Position numbers and translations under genes: made by a program. Positions 24,385-32,545 of a stretch of 64,000 nucleotides of DNA are shown piece by piece (within the stretch, counting starts at the first letter, position 1; each line of letters opens with the position of its first letter). Under the pieces are notes generated by a model. It saw nothing but the letters and a program-made list of their open reading frames with translations. It had not been told where the DNA came from and did no database searches. Source of the DNA: Pseudoclavibacter helvolus. GTDB taxonomy: Bacteria > Actinomycetota > Actinomycetes > Actinomycetales > Microbacteriaceae. The stretch lies in contig NZ_JACHWJ010000001.1 of the NCBI RefSeq assembly GCF_014191305.1, positions 930,001-994,000 on the forward strand. Direction: 5' to 3'.

Positions 24385-24666
24385 CTCGTCGAGCCCACTG
24401 GAAGCGTCTCGATGAGCGCGGCCCGGATCTCCTCCGGGTCGCCGCCATCCTCTACGAACCGCTTCGCGGATGCGGCGATGTCGAGGGGCACCTGACGCAT
24501 GCGCGCGCTTCTCATGCTTCGTCCCCGCCTTCCACCAGCACCGCCAGCCGGTCCACTCCGAGAGGTCTACCGCGGTGCCCTCGCTGGTTGTCACGGGGAT
24601 GCTGATCGGGTCGACACGGTCACCAGCGAGGAGCGTGACGGTTTCGGAAACGATTGCGCGAGCCAT
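24381..24666 (-). pseudogene. small phage gene with probable frameshift (or two overlapping frames)
   Basis: ATG at 24666 with AGGAG upstream encodes MARAIVSETVTLLAGDRVDP and SISIPVTTSEGTAVDLSEWTG-like coding sequence to about 24510; after that the frame becomes Arg-rich and unconvincing. The neighbouring frame, with an ATG at 24515, encodes MRSARMRQVPLDIAASAKRF and VEDGGDPEEIRAALIETLP. It looks genuinely coding and ends at 24381, overlapping the stop of the plus-strand gene. A single frameshift near 24510 would join them. Alternatively the second is a separate 44-residue gene. Function unknown. Confidence 0.4.
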
Positions 24667-24711
24667 GGCAACTCCTGACGAAGACATGTCCCAAGAGGGA
24701 GCAGGAAAGAC

Positions 24712-24736
24712 GAAACCCCCGCACAGGGCGGGGGTT
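24712..24736 (-). terminator. intrinsic terminator after the acyltransferase gene
   Basis: A perfect 9-bp stem aacccccgc / gcgggggtt around five bases. On the minus strand it is followed by TTTCGTCTTTC. It lies 22 bp after the acyltransferase stop, fitting termination of that leftward transcript. Confidence 0.8.
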
Positions 24737-24757
24737 CGAGTGATTGATGACATCTGG

Positions 24758-25720
24758 TCAGCGTGCGCCGACGAACCATCTCGACAGAGGAGACCGTTGG
24801 ATGAGGAGCGCTGCAGTCCAAGGCAGAACAACAGCGAGAACGAATACCCACCAAGGTGCGCCTATGGGTGGCGCGTCGAACACCCACAGCACCACCGGAT
24901 GCAGAAGCACAGGGACAAGAGCGACGCTCGTCATTGAGCTGATCCAAGACGTCACACGTCGAGACAGGTTCACCTTCTCGAACAGCCAGTCCAAGACCAC
25001 GATCGAGGACCAAGCCAACGCGATCGCGACTAAGCCACTCAGCACCGGCGTGCCGAGAATCCCGTACTTCATATCGATGAAGCCAAGCGGCCAGGACGCG
25101 ACCACGAGAACAGGGATGAGGGACGCCGCGACTGCGACCGCCCAGCCCGAATCGCGAGGGATGGCGCGCAGTAAGCGAGCCGCCAGAGCGAACCCCAGTG
25201 CGGGCACGGCAATGCCCGCCCCCAACGGCACGAGAGCAAGCACGTTCCCGAAGACTCCACCCAGGAGAAGACATCCGACCGAGACCACGGCCAACATCAC
25301 CGTCGGCAAGCCATCCAGCACCCGCATCCCGACTGCGACGAAGAACAACGTCGAGATGAACCAGAACGTGGTGAACGGGCGCTGCGCCCATTCCCCACCC
25401 AACACCGGCCCTGCCAGCGCGCCGAAGCTGAGCCTCTGAGTCAGCACGTACCACGGAGCCCAAACCGCGTAGAGAACCGTGAACCAAGCCACGTAGGGGA
25501 TGCCGAGTGACCGCCACCGAGACGCCACTTCGCCAGCAAGCGTGCGCCGGCCCGGTCTCCACAGCCACCCAGTGAGGAAGAAGAAGAACGGCACGGACAC
25601 CGTGGCGATCAGCGCCTGCTCTTCCCCAGCTGGATAAGAGTGCCGGAACACGACGAGCACTACGACAAGGACGCGCAGCAAGTCAATGGAAGGGGAACGA
25701 TTCGTGGCGGGGTAAGTCAC
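24758..25720 (-). CDS. acyltransferase-3 family membrane O-acyltransferase
   Basis: About 320 residues from GTG 25720, with around ten membrane helices. The family signature is at the start: SIDLLRVLVVVLVVFRHSYP, where Arg and His of the RHS motif match the catalytic region of OafA-type enzymes, and then VPFFFFLTGWLW. An in-frame ATG at 25813 would add a non-conserved leader. Such enzymes transfer acetyl groups to surface glycans. In a prophage, beside a flippase and a tailspike gene, a role in changing the host surface is likely (inferred). Confidence 0.88.
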   Translation of the reverse strand: MTYPATNRSPSIDLLRVLVVVLVVFRHSYPAGEEQALIATVSVPFFFFLTGWLWRPGRRTLAGEVASRWRSLGIPYVAWFTVLYAVWAPWYVLTQRLSFGALAGPVLGGEWAQRPFTTFWFISTLFFVAVGMRVLDGLPTVMLAVVSVGCLLLGGVFGNVLALVPLGAGIAVPALGFALAARLLRAIPRDSGWAVAVAASLIPVLVVASWPLGFIDMKYGILGTPVLSGLVAIALAWSSIVVLDWLFEKVNLSRRVTSWISSMTSVALVPVLLHPVVLWVFDAPPIGAPWWVFVLAVVLPWTAALLIQRSPLSRWFVGAR

Positions 25721-25857
25721 CCTGCATCCTAGGCAGAGGGCACCAATCTCTAGATTCCCCGGGTAGGGCAGAACTCCCCGCCCCCAGTTAGAGTGCTCGG
25801 ATACTCGCCGCACAGCAAGCGAACACCGACCGGCGAGAACGACGAAAGCGACACATC

Positions 25858-26085
25858 ATGCACGCCCCAGCGTTCGATTCAGAGACCGACCGGCAACGCT
25901 GCCGGGAATGTGGACACACGAACGCTCCGATGGAGCAGCTACCGGAAGCGCCTGAGCGGGCGCCGTTCTGGGCGTGGTTGCTTCTCGCCTTCTCCCGGGA
26001 TCGTGGCTGCCGCGCGCACAACACCAGCGTGTCGGGGTGGAACGAAGGCACCTGCGGATGCCGCAACAGAATGCACCTGCGCTGA
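25858..26085 (+). CDS. small Cys-rich protein upstream of the flippase
   Basis: 75 residues with paired cysteine motifs (RCRECGHTN and GCRAHNTSVSG...TCGCRNR), probably a zinc-binding fold. Weak GAAAGCGA upstream. Its end overlaps the flippase start region by 28 bp on the same strand, so the two are likely co-transcribed from the divergent promoter region 25721-25857. Function not recognised. Confidence 0.6.
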   Translation: MHAPAFDSETDRQRCRECGHTNAPMEQLPEAPERAPFWAWLLLAFSRDRGCRAHNTSVSGWNEGTCGCRNRMHLR

Positions 26086-27416
26086 CCGTGGGAGCGAAGC
26101 AGAACACCCCCGTGAAGCGCGACTTCACGCCGTACGCGACCCGCATCAAGTCAGCTGTCTTCGGGAACGCGTTCCCTCCCCTCGCCGCGCTCGCCTCCCA
26201 GCCGATCCTCGCTCAGGCTCTCGGCGCGGACGGTCGAGGACTCGCAGCGGCAGCAGTCGCACCCCTACTCCTCGCGACGTCCGCAGCGACTCTCGGGCTA
26301 CCCGAAGCTGTCACGCACGCGGTAGCTCGCAACCGCAGCAGCATGAACTCAGCCATGCTCCGCGCGTCGATCGCCACGCTCCTTTCAGCCATCGTCGCGA
26401 TCGGAGTGATCGTCGCGTCCAGCGAATGGCTAAGCGCCGGCAACGGTGACCTGTCGCAGCTCATCGTCCTCGTCGCGTTCGCGCTCATCCCTACAGTGCT
26501 TGTGGGCGTCGCACGCGGGGCCGCTTCGGGCCTGCACGAATGGCGGATGGTCGCGACCGAACGTGCCGTGAACTCCGGGGCTCGCCTTGCAGCGCTCCTC
26601 GTGCTGATGCTCACCGGTCACCTGACCGTGACCACGGCGGCGTTGACGCTCGCGCTCACCCCAGTCGTCGGTGGTCTCACCTACCTCGTGATCTGGAAGC
26701 GTGCGAAGCAACTCCCGGAACCTCCCGCGCGCGTGAAAGCGACCCTGCCTGAGCTCCTCAGCTTCGGTCTGCGCGTGTGGATCGGGGCCATCAGCGGCAT
26801 CCTGCTCATGCGCCTCGACCAGACCCTGATGAACCCCCTCGCGGGAGCCATCGAGCTCGGCTTCTACGTGGTGGCCGTCGCCGTCAGCGAAGTACCGCTC
26901 ATCGTCAACGGCGCGATCCGCGACGTCACGTTCGCCTCCGAATCAGCAGGCTTCGATCGGCGACGCGTCGAACGCGCATCGCGCGTCTCGACCATCGCCG
27001 CGTTCTTCATCGCACTGACAATTGCGGCCAGCATGTGGCTCTGGCTGCCCATCCTCTTCGGAGAAGAGTTCAGCCCCGCCATCCCCGTGGCCCTCATCCT
27101 GCTCGCAGCAGTCGTACTCGGCAATCCGGGATCGGTTGCCGGCGCAGGGCTGAGCGCGCTCGGCCGACCAGGCCTGCGAAGCATCTCACTGCTCATCGCC
27201 TGCCTGGTCAACCTCGCGATCATGATCGCCCTCGTCCCGACACTCGGCGCCATGGGGGCCGCGATTGCGACCCTCGTCGGCAACCTCATCTCCTCGAACC
27301 TCAACATCATCTTCCTGCGGAAGATCGGCGGAACCGGACTCCTGGACTTCTACAAGTTCGCCCCGCGGGACGTCAAGGACATGGTGCGAGCCTTCGCCAA
27401 GCGAGGCCGCAAGTAG
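26058..27416 (+). CDS. Wzx-like polysaccharide flippase (MOP superfamily)
   Basis: About 452 residues with 12-14 predicted membrane helices and the loop pattern of lipid-linked oligosaccharide flippases (FPPLAALASQPILAQALGAD at the first helix, DQTLMNPLAGAIELGFYVVA near the middle, GLSALGRPGLRSISLL in the second half). ATG at 26058 is used; a GTG at 26088 directly after the stop of the upstream small gene is an alternative. Flippases move lipid-linked glycan units across the membrane. Finding one inside a siphovirus prophage is uncommon; it should alter export of a surface polymer in the lysogen. Confidence 0.85.
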   Translation: MPQQNAPALTVGAKQNTPVKRDFTPYATRIKSAVFGNAFPPLAALASQPILAQALGADGRGLAAAAVAPLLLATSAATLGLPEAVTHAVARNRSSMNSAMLRASIATLLSAIVAIGVIVASSEWLSAGNGDLSQLIVLVAFALIPTVLVGVARGAASGLHEWRMVATERAVNSGARLAALLVLMLTGHLTVTTAALTLALTPVVGGLTYLVIWKRAKQLPEPPARVKATLPELLSFGLRVWIGAISGILLMRLDQTLMNPLAGAIELGFYVVAVAVSEVPLIVNGAIRDVTFASESAGFDRRRVERASRVSTIAAFFIALTIAASMWLWLPILFGEEFSPAIPVALILLAAVVLGNPGSVAGAGLSALGRPGLRSISLLIACLVNLAIMIALVPTLGAMGAAIATLVGNLISSNLNIIFLRKIGGTGLLDFYKFAPRDVKDMVRAFAKRGRK

Positions 27417-27422
27417 CAGCCG

Positions 27423-29480
27423 CTACGAGGGGACTCGATACGCAACCCGCGCCGTGGTCGTTGACGACGACACCAGCGTCCCGAAAGTCGCTGGGAGCGC
27501 GCCGCTCACACCCGTCACGACCACGGTCGCGCCGTTAAGAGCACCAGTTGCCGTCTGAGCAGGAACTCCCATGGACATGCCTGGTGCGCCAACGAGAGCG
27601 ACGTTTGCCGCCCCTTGGACGACGTAGCAGAGCCAGTAGTCACCGGCCACGAGGCGCAGCGGCGCAGCGAGAGCGACGGTCTTCTCTCCCTCGGACGTGA
27701 CCGCAACAGACCCGGCATCCACGAGTCTCGCGCCCGGGGCCCCGGCATCGTCAGCGTAGACGCCGAGCCGAACAGAACCGCCGGGCTGGGCAGTGATGAC
27801 CGACACGGCCAAGTCTGAAATGACAGTGAGAGCTTCGAACGATACGGGGATAGCGTGCAGATTGTTGAGATTCGTGCGCGCAGGCTCGGTCGCAGATGCG
27901 TTCGGGACGGAGTACCAGCGATTGCGGCGCCGCGGGTTACGCATTCCTCGCACCACAACGTCCCGAGACGCAAGCATGACGACAGGCACGTCAACACTCC
28001 GTGTCGACGTGATTAGCGCCTCGTCGACGTTGAACACACCGGATGCGCCTGTCTCAACAGTGACTCCGTTAGTCACCCCCGACATGACAGGCGCAGAACC
28101 GAGGACGTGACCCTTCGTGTTCGTCGCGTAGCGAATGCCACGGACGCCTCCCGTGCCGCGGTTTGTGACCTGCAGCACGCCGATGTTGGAGGCGTTGCCA
28201 TAGACCTCGATAAGACGCACGAACGAGGAGTACTCGTTGGTGCCGTAAGTGACTGATGCTGTCCCGATTGTCCATCCCGCCGAGAGCGACATGGCTCTGA
28301 GCTCGCCCATCGGAATAGTGTCGGCCAAATCGATGATCACACGCGTAGCTGTCGGCGCACTTCGATCAACCCCGCCCGGGTCCTCGGACGCAACCTCAGT
28401 GCGCACCGCATCTGTGTAGTACCAAGACTCATCTGGACGTTGGTAGCCACCTGTCAGCGCAGTGCCGATCACGTCGCCAAGGTTCGCCGGCGAACGGCTA
28501 CTGCTGAGCGCTAGAACACCTGCGCATCGTGTCGCTTCCATACGATTGCTCTTTAGGCCGGAGCTGCCTTTATGGAGAAACGCAATCCCTCCGATCCCAT
28601 CGAAGGCCTTTCCGTCGACGGTGCAGTCCGTGGAACTGACCGCGTGCCATGTGCCGTATACGAGGTGAGCGGGTTCCTCTGATCCGGAGGTCGTTTCGTA
28701 GCTGCCCTCGACGTTGGCGACCATGCCCGACTGTCCGAAGTAGACGAGCCCGAAGTCGACCTTGGCGACTTTCAGGTCGAAGCGGTTGCCGGAAGCTCTT
28801 GTTGCTCCGAGGATGCCTGCTCTGGCGCCGTTCCGGAACCCCGAGTACTCGCCTGTGAAGTGGCCGTTACTCGCGTACGTCAGGACTCCTGAATACGCGG
28901 CGCGCGCGGGGGCGCCGTAGACATTTCCTGCCGGGTACTCAGCTGCAGTGGGGCGTGCTGGTCCGCCAGGGACGCCGGCGGGCGTGTACGCGTGGCGGAC
29001 GTGCACCGTGACGCTGTTGGAGGCTTCCGGTACGTACCAAAGCGGCCGGTTAGGTTGCGCTGGCGCATGACGGAAGTCCGCGTCGGACGCGTCCACGGTC
29101 ATGCCTGCTGGAAGCGTGATTGACTCTTCGCACCGCCATGGCAGGGAAGGGTCCGATGCCAGTAGGGGCGGAACCCGCAGCCGCTTGATTCCTCGCGCGT
29201 GCGCGTCGTTGACCGCCGCCTGCAGATGCGCGTGGTGAGGCCCGAAGGTGTCCGCCGGCTCTGACACAGTGAGAGACGCGGTCGCGTTCTCGACGGCCGT
29301 GCGCGTGGGCAGAACGTTCGCGCCGTCCTCGCCCTTTCGACCGCGAGCAGGTCCTAGGGCTTTCTTCGTGACAACGCCAAGGCGGACCTCTTCGATGACC
29401 CAGTGGTCGCCTTCGATGTCGGGATTCTGAACCCCGTTGCCCATGAGGCCCTTGTCGTTCCAGAGCAGTCGCTTGCCCAT
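27423..29480 (-). CDS. tailspike / receptor-binding protein, likely beta-helix
   Basis: 685 residues. The N-terminus (GKRLLWNDKGLMGNGVQNPD) resembles virion-attachment heads of actinophage tail proteins. The middle (residues about 70-450) has Gly/Asn-rich strand-turn repeats like a right-handed beta-helix (VDFGLVYFGQSGMVANVEGS, GIGGIAFLHKGSSG). The C-terminus is a beta-sandwich-like domain (VSVITAQPGGSVRLGVYADD). It probably binds and perhaps cleaves a host surface polymer. It converges with the flippase gene, with six bases between their stops. Confidence 0.75.
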   Translation of the reverse strand: MGKRLLWNDKGLMGNGVQNPDIEGDHWVIEEVRLGVVTKKALGPARGRKGEDGANVLPTRTAVENATASLTVSEPADTFGPHHAHLQAAVNDAHARGIKRLRVPPLLASDPSLPWRCEESITLPAGMTVDASDADFRHAPAQPNRPLWYVPEASNSVTVHVRHAYTPAGVPGGPARPTAAEYPAGNVYGAPARAAYSGVLTYASNGHFTGEYSGFRNGARAGILGATRASGNRFDLKVAKVDFGLVYFGQSGMVANVEGSYETTSGSEEPAHLVYGTWHAVSSTDCTVDGKAFDGIGGIAFLHKGSSGLKSNRMEATRCAGVLALSSSRSPANLGDVIGTALTGGYQRPDESWYYTDAVRTEVASEDPGGVDRSAPTATRVIIDLADTIPMGELRAMSLSAGWTIGTASVTYGTNEYSSFVRLIEVYGNASNIGVLQVTNRGTGGVRGIRYATNTKGHVLGSAPVMSGVTNGVTVETGASGVFNVDEALITSTRSVDVPVVMLASRDVVVRGMRNPRRRNRWYSVPNASATEPARTNLNNLHAIPVSFEALTVISDLAVSVITAQPGGSVRLGVYADDAGAPGARLVDAGSVAVTSEGEKTVALAAPLRLVAGDYWLCYVVQGAANVALVGAPGMSMGVPAQTATGALNGATVVVTGVSGALPATFGTLVSSSTTTARVAYRVPS

Positions 29481-29489
29481 GCTTCTCTC

Positions 29490-29954
29490 CTAGTAGATGA
29501 GGAACACGTCGCCCGTGCCCGTTCGAGTACCGTCGTCGGGATCGCCGGGAGCGGCGTGCCGCCAGTAGCCCTTGTAGCCGGACGGCTCAGGGTCTTCGAG
29601 CTGCGTGAGGATCGTCCACGGGCCGAGCTCGACGTCCGGGAATGTCGAGATGTCGCCGCCGCCGAACGGGACGGGGAACTCGAAGTCGACGAAATACTGG
29701 GCGGCGAACTTCCCGTCCTCGCGGAAGTGCTTCACAAGGGGCCGGTACTTGCGAGGGGGGACCACGCCTGCGGTGACTTCGAGTTGCGCGCTCCACGCTG
29801 CTCCAGTAAGCGCTGCTCGCACATGTTCCGCCGTGAGCAGCTGACCTCCTCGACGGCCGGTGCCGGTGGGGACGAACCACAACTCCGGCCTGAGCCCCGC
29901 AGGGATCGCAACGCCACCGAAGCTGGTGAGCGTGCCGGTGACTGTTACTGCCAA
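29490..29954 (-). CDS. minor tail / baseplate-associated protein
   Basis: 154 residues. The N-terminus has a beta-rich segment (VTVTGTLTSFGGVAIPAGLR), followed by VPPRKYRPLVKHF and WTILTQLEDPEPSGYKGYW. Location between tailspike and coiled-coil fibre genes makes a tail-tip role likely; no family can be named with confidence. Confidence 0.65.
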   Translation of the reverse strand: MAVTVTGTLTSFGGVAIPAGLRPELWFVPTGTGRRGGQLLTAEHVRAALTGAAWSAQLEVTAGVVPPRKYRPLVKHFREDGKFAAQYFVDFEFPVPFGGGDISTFPDVELGPWTILTQLEDPEPSGYKGYWRHAAPGDPDDGTRTGTGDVFLIY

Positions 29955-29963
29955 AGTGGCCTC

Positions 29964-30587
29964 CTATGATCCTGGGTTGAACGGGCCCGTACCGCCACCG
30001 CTCAAGTAGTTCTCGATGTGCTGGACCTTGCCTTCAAGGAAGGACACCTTGCCGACGAGCGTGCTGATGATCGACCCGTAGTCGGGCATGCCACCGACGG
30101 TGGACTGCAACGCACCGAGTGCGCCCTGCAAGCTGCTGACTCCCGACTGAACGCCGGACATCTGCGATTGCAACGTGCTGATTTGGCCGGAATGCCCCGT
30201 CGCGATGCCGGCAAGGTATCCAATGGACCCGGCCTGCGACGAGAGTTCCGAGCCGTGCGCAGCGAGGGTCGCCGCGTGCAGGTTCTTCTGCTCGTTCAGG
30301 TAATTGATGCTGCCGAGTTGCGACGCGAGATCGGTGGTGTGCCCCTCGAGGGTGGCCTTGTGGATCGCGGCGACGGCAGCAGCTGAGGTGACGGCCCCGT
30401 CGTACTGGTAGCCGAGGCCCACCGTTTCGCCGATCATCCCGACGGTGCCGACGAGGGCGCCGCCGTTCATGATCTTGATGCCGCCCTCTTTGATGACGAC
30501 GTTGCGCAGGTCGCGGTTCCAGAGGACCCACAGCATTTCCTGCACTTCGTCCCACGCGTTCGAGGAGATGTACGCCTCAGCGGGCAT
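29964..30587 (-). CDS. tail fibre-like protein with trimeric coiled-coil repeats
   Basis: 207 residues. The N-terminus (EAYISSNAWDEVQEMLWVLW) looks like an attachment domain. Residues 80-190 hold degenerate repeats of HxAxLxxxGSEL/TDLASQLGSI type (e.g. QSQMSGVQSGVSSLQGALGA), typical of coiled-coil stalks, and the end is Gly-rich. Probably a short tail fibre. Confidence 0.7.
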   Translation of the reverse strand: MPAEAYISSNAWDEVQEMLWVLWNRDLRNVVIKEGGIKIMNGGALVGTVGMIGETVGLGYQYDGAVTSAAAVAAIHKATLEGHTTDLASQLGSINYLNEQKNLHAATLAAHGSELSSQAGSIGYLAGIATGHSGQISTLQSQMSGVQSGVSSLQGALGALQSTVGGMPDYGSIISTLVGKVSFLEGKVQHIENYLSGGGTGPFNPGS

Positions 30588-30599
30588 CAGGCCTCCTCG

Positions 30600-31712
30600 T
30601 CACGCCGGTAGGGGGATCGAGTCGACGTCCACGAAGTCGGAGCCGACGCGGTACTTCACGCCCGTCACGTACCAAGTGGACGTCGGCGGCAACCCTCGGG
30701 ATGTCGCGGTGCGCAGCGTGAGCCGCGCGCCCGGGTCGAGGACAGGGTCCGTGCCGTCACGCCGCAACCGAACCCTGATGGGCAGGGACGCGGCCGGTCG
30801 TTGGTGCGCGGTCAGGTAGGCGAGGCCACGTTCGAACGCGAGCTCGTCCGTGAGCGCATCGTCGCGGAGCGCGTCGTCGAGGAAGAACCCGTCGTACCCG
30901 CCGCCGTCGTCGGCGAGGTCACCCTCGACGACCTGCGCGATGATCTTGCCCTCACCGATGCCGTCGGCCTGGACCATGAGGCCCGTGCTCTGCTCCTCGC
31001 CGTCCTCCTCATAGTCTCCGACGATGACGGGACAGTCGGGGGCGTCGAGGTCGAAATCGAACGTGCCCCGGTCGAGGCGGGGAGCGCCGATGCGGCGGTC
31101 GAAGAGGATCAGCCCCGGCTCTTCCCACGTCGGCTTCAAATGCCAGTTGGGGCCGTCGGGCATGCGCTCGTACCTGGTGAGGGCATGCTCGAGTTTCGTC
31201 ATCTTCGCGCGCTCGAGCACATCCGAGAACGACCCGGCCTGGTTGATACCAGGTGTGAGTCGCAGGTCCCAGCGTTCGCGGCCACGGTTCGCGCCGAGGT
31301 CGATGAGCTGCGACACGGCATGCCGGAGTGACTTGTTCGTGATCGTCACCGTCGACATGGGCGTGCCGTACTCGCCCACATAGTGCGGGAAGCGCTGCGA
31401 GAACAGGCTTCGCACCTCCTTGCACTGCACAACCCACGCCTCGAGGTCCTCACTCCACCGGCGTTTCTTGATGAGGCCCGTGTATTCGATGCGGGACTCG
31501 GTGCCTTGTGTCACGAACCGCGAGTTGGGAGTCGTGAGGTCCCGGCCCTGCTCGTACGTGAAGTCCATGGCCGTGCGGCCGATCGGGAACGTGAACGTGC
31601 CCGCGCCGACTTTCGAGAACGACTCCTCAGCGGTGCCCCCGTCGAGGGGGAACACTTCCTGCATGACGCGGTGAGTGGACGCGCGAGCGATCCAATGGCG
31701 TTCGTGGCCCAC
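30600..31712 (-). CDS. minor tail protein (possibly ReqiPepy6 Gp37-like / tail-associated hub)
   Basis: About 370 residues from GTG 31712, which follows GAGGGG; an ATG at 31664 is an alternative. Conserved-looking parts are FPIGRTAMDFTYEQGRDL, TGLIKKRRWSEDLEAWVVQC and TSTWYVTGVKYRVGSDFVD. Directly after the Dit-like gene is where the tail hub or Tal-like protein of siphoviruses is encoded. Family name is a suggestion only. Confidence 0.7.
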   Translation of the reverse strand: MGHERHWIARASTHRVMQEVFPLDGGTAEESFSKVGAGTFTFPIGRTAMDFTYEQGRDLTTPNSRFVTQGTESRIEYTGLIKKRRWSEDLEAWVVQCKEVRSLFSQRFPHYVGEYGTPMSTVTITNKSLRHAVSQLIDLGANRGRERWDLRLTPGINQAGSFSDVLERAKMTKLEHALTRYERMPDGPNWHLKPTWEEPGLILFDRRIGAPRLDRGTFDFDLDAPDCPVIVGDYEEDGEEQSTGLMVQADGIGEGKIIAQVVEGDLADDGGGYDGFFLDDALRDDALTDELAFERGLAYLTAHQRPAASLPIRVRLRRDGTDPVLDPGARLTLRTATSRGLPPTSTWYVTGVKYRVGSDFVDVDSIPLPA

Positions 31713-31729
31713 CCGTCCCCCCCCTCTGG

Positions 31730-32545
31730 TTAGTACGAGTCGGCGTAGGTGATCGTCGCGGACGCCGACCCCACGCCGGGGTACTCGAGGCGCAGCTTCG
31801 ACACCCCACTGCGGGGAATCTGGAACGGCGTGCCCGAGTGGACGGCACCCCACCGCACAACCCCACCCCAACGCACCTGGGCGCGCTTGAAGTCGAGCGT
31901 GTGCGGGGACGTGAGGGCGGCACCGATGCGCCAATACCCGAGGGTTTCGTCGGTCGCGCTGAGCAACCGCAACGCGTACCCGTTGGGCGTGGATGACGCG
32001 GCAGTGACGACCATGGACGGCCACGCGGGGAGGCTCCCCCAGTTGTCCAACTCCACCGTCGCGCCGACCGGCACGGGCACGTTGCGGTGCTCCTTGCCGT
32101 AGCGGACAGCGTCGGGAGCGATGAACGACATGAGGACGTTCGCGCGCGGCTGGTAGTGCAGCTGGTCGAAGTCGACCTCGTCGAGGACCGCATCGACCCA
32201 GCGTTGCTCGCCGGGTTTGTCGACGATCAGCCGGCACTCCTCGCCCTCGGTGAGGAAGCCGGTGACTTCCTCATCGAGGGCGTCCATCTCGAACTGCGTG
32301 GCCGTCGACGCGATCGCCTCGAGGGTGATCTTCTGCCCATCCCGGTGGCGCTTCCCGAGGATGTCGCCGTGCTGGAACGGGCGGGACGTGGCGTTGCCGC
32401 GCATCTTGCGGCGACTCCACCCGGTGAAGCCGCCGGCGCGGATGCCGAGCCCGTGCTTGGAGCCGCCGTACGTGGCGCCCGTGAAGAGCGTCAGCCTGGC
32501 ACCGTCGGCGCGTTCGATGTGCACGGCGAAGTCGTTCATCTCCAA
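31730..32545 (-). CDS. distal tail protein (Dit-like)
   Basis: 271 residues following the tape measure gene. The N-terminal beta domain has ATYGGSKHGLGIRAGGFTGW and REGQKI-like residues (HRDGQKITLEAIA), typical of siphovirus Dit proteins. The C-terminal galectin-like half has VPVGATVELDNWGSLPAWPS and ends in a beta segment. It forms the ring joining the tail tube to the tip. Confidence 0.82.
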   Translation of the reverse strand: MEMNDFAVHIERADGARLTLFTGATYGGSKHGLGIRAGGFTGWSRRKMRGNATSRPFQHGDILGKRHRDGQKITLEAIASTATQFEMDALDEEVTGFLTEGEECRLIVDKPGEQRWVDAVLDEVDFDQLHYQPRANVLMSFIAPDAVRYGKEHRNVPVPVGATVELDNWGSLPAWPSMVVTAASSTPNGYALRLLSATDETLGYWRIGAALTSPHTLDFKRAQVRWGGVVRWGAVHSGTPFQIPRSGVSKLRLEYPGVGSASATITYADSY

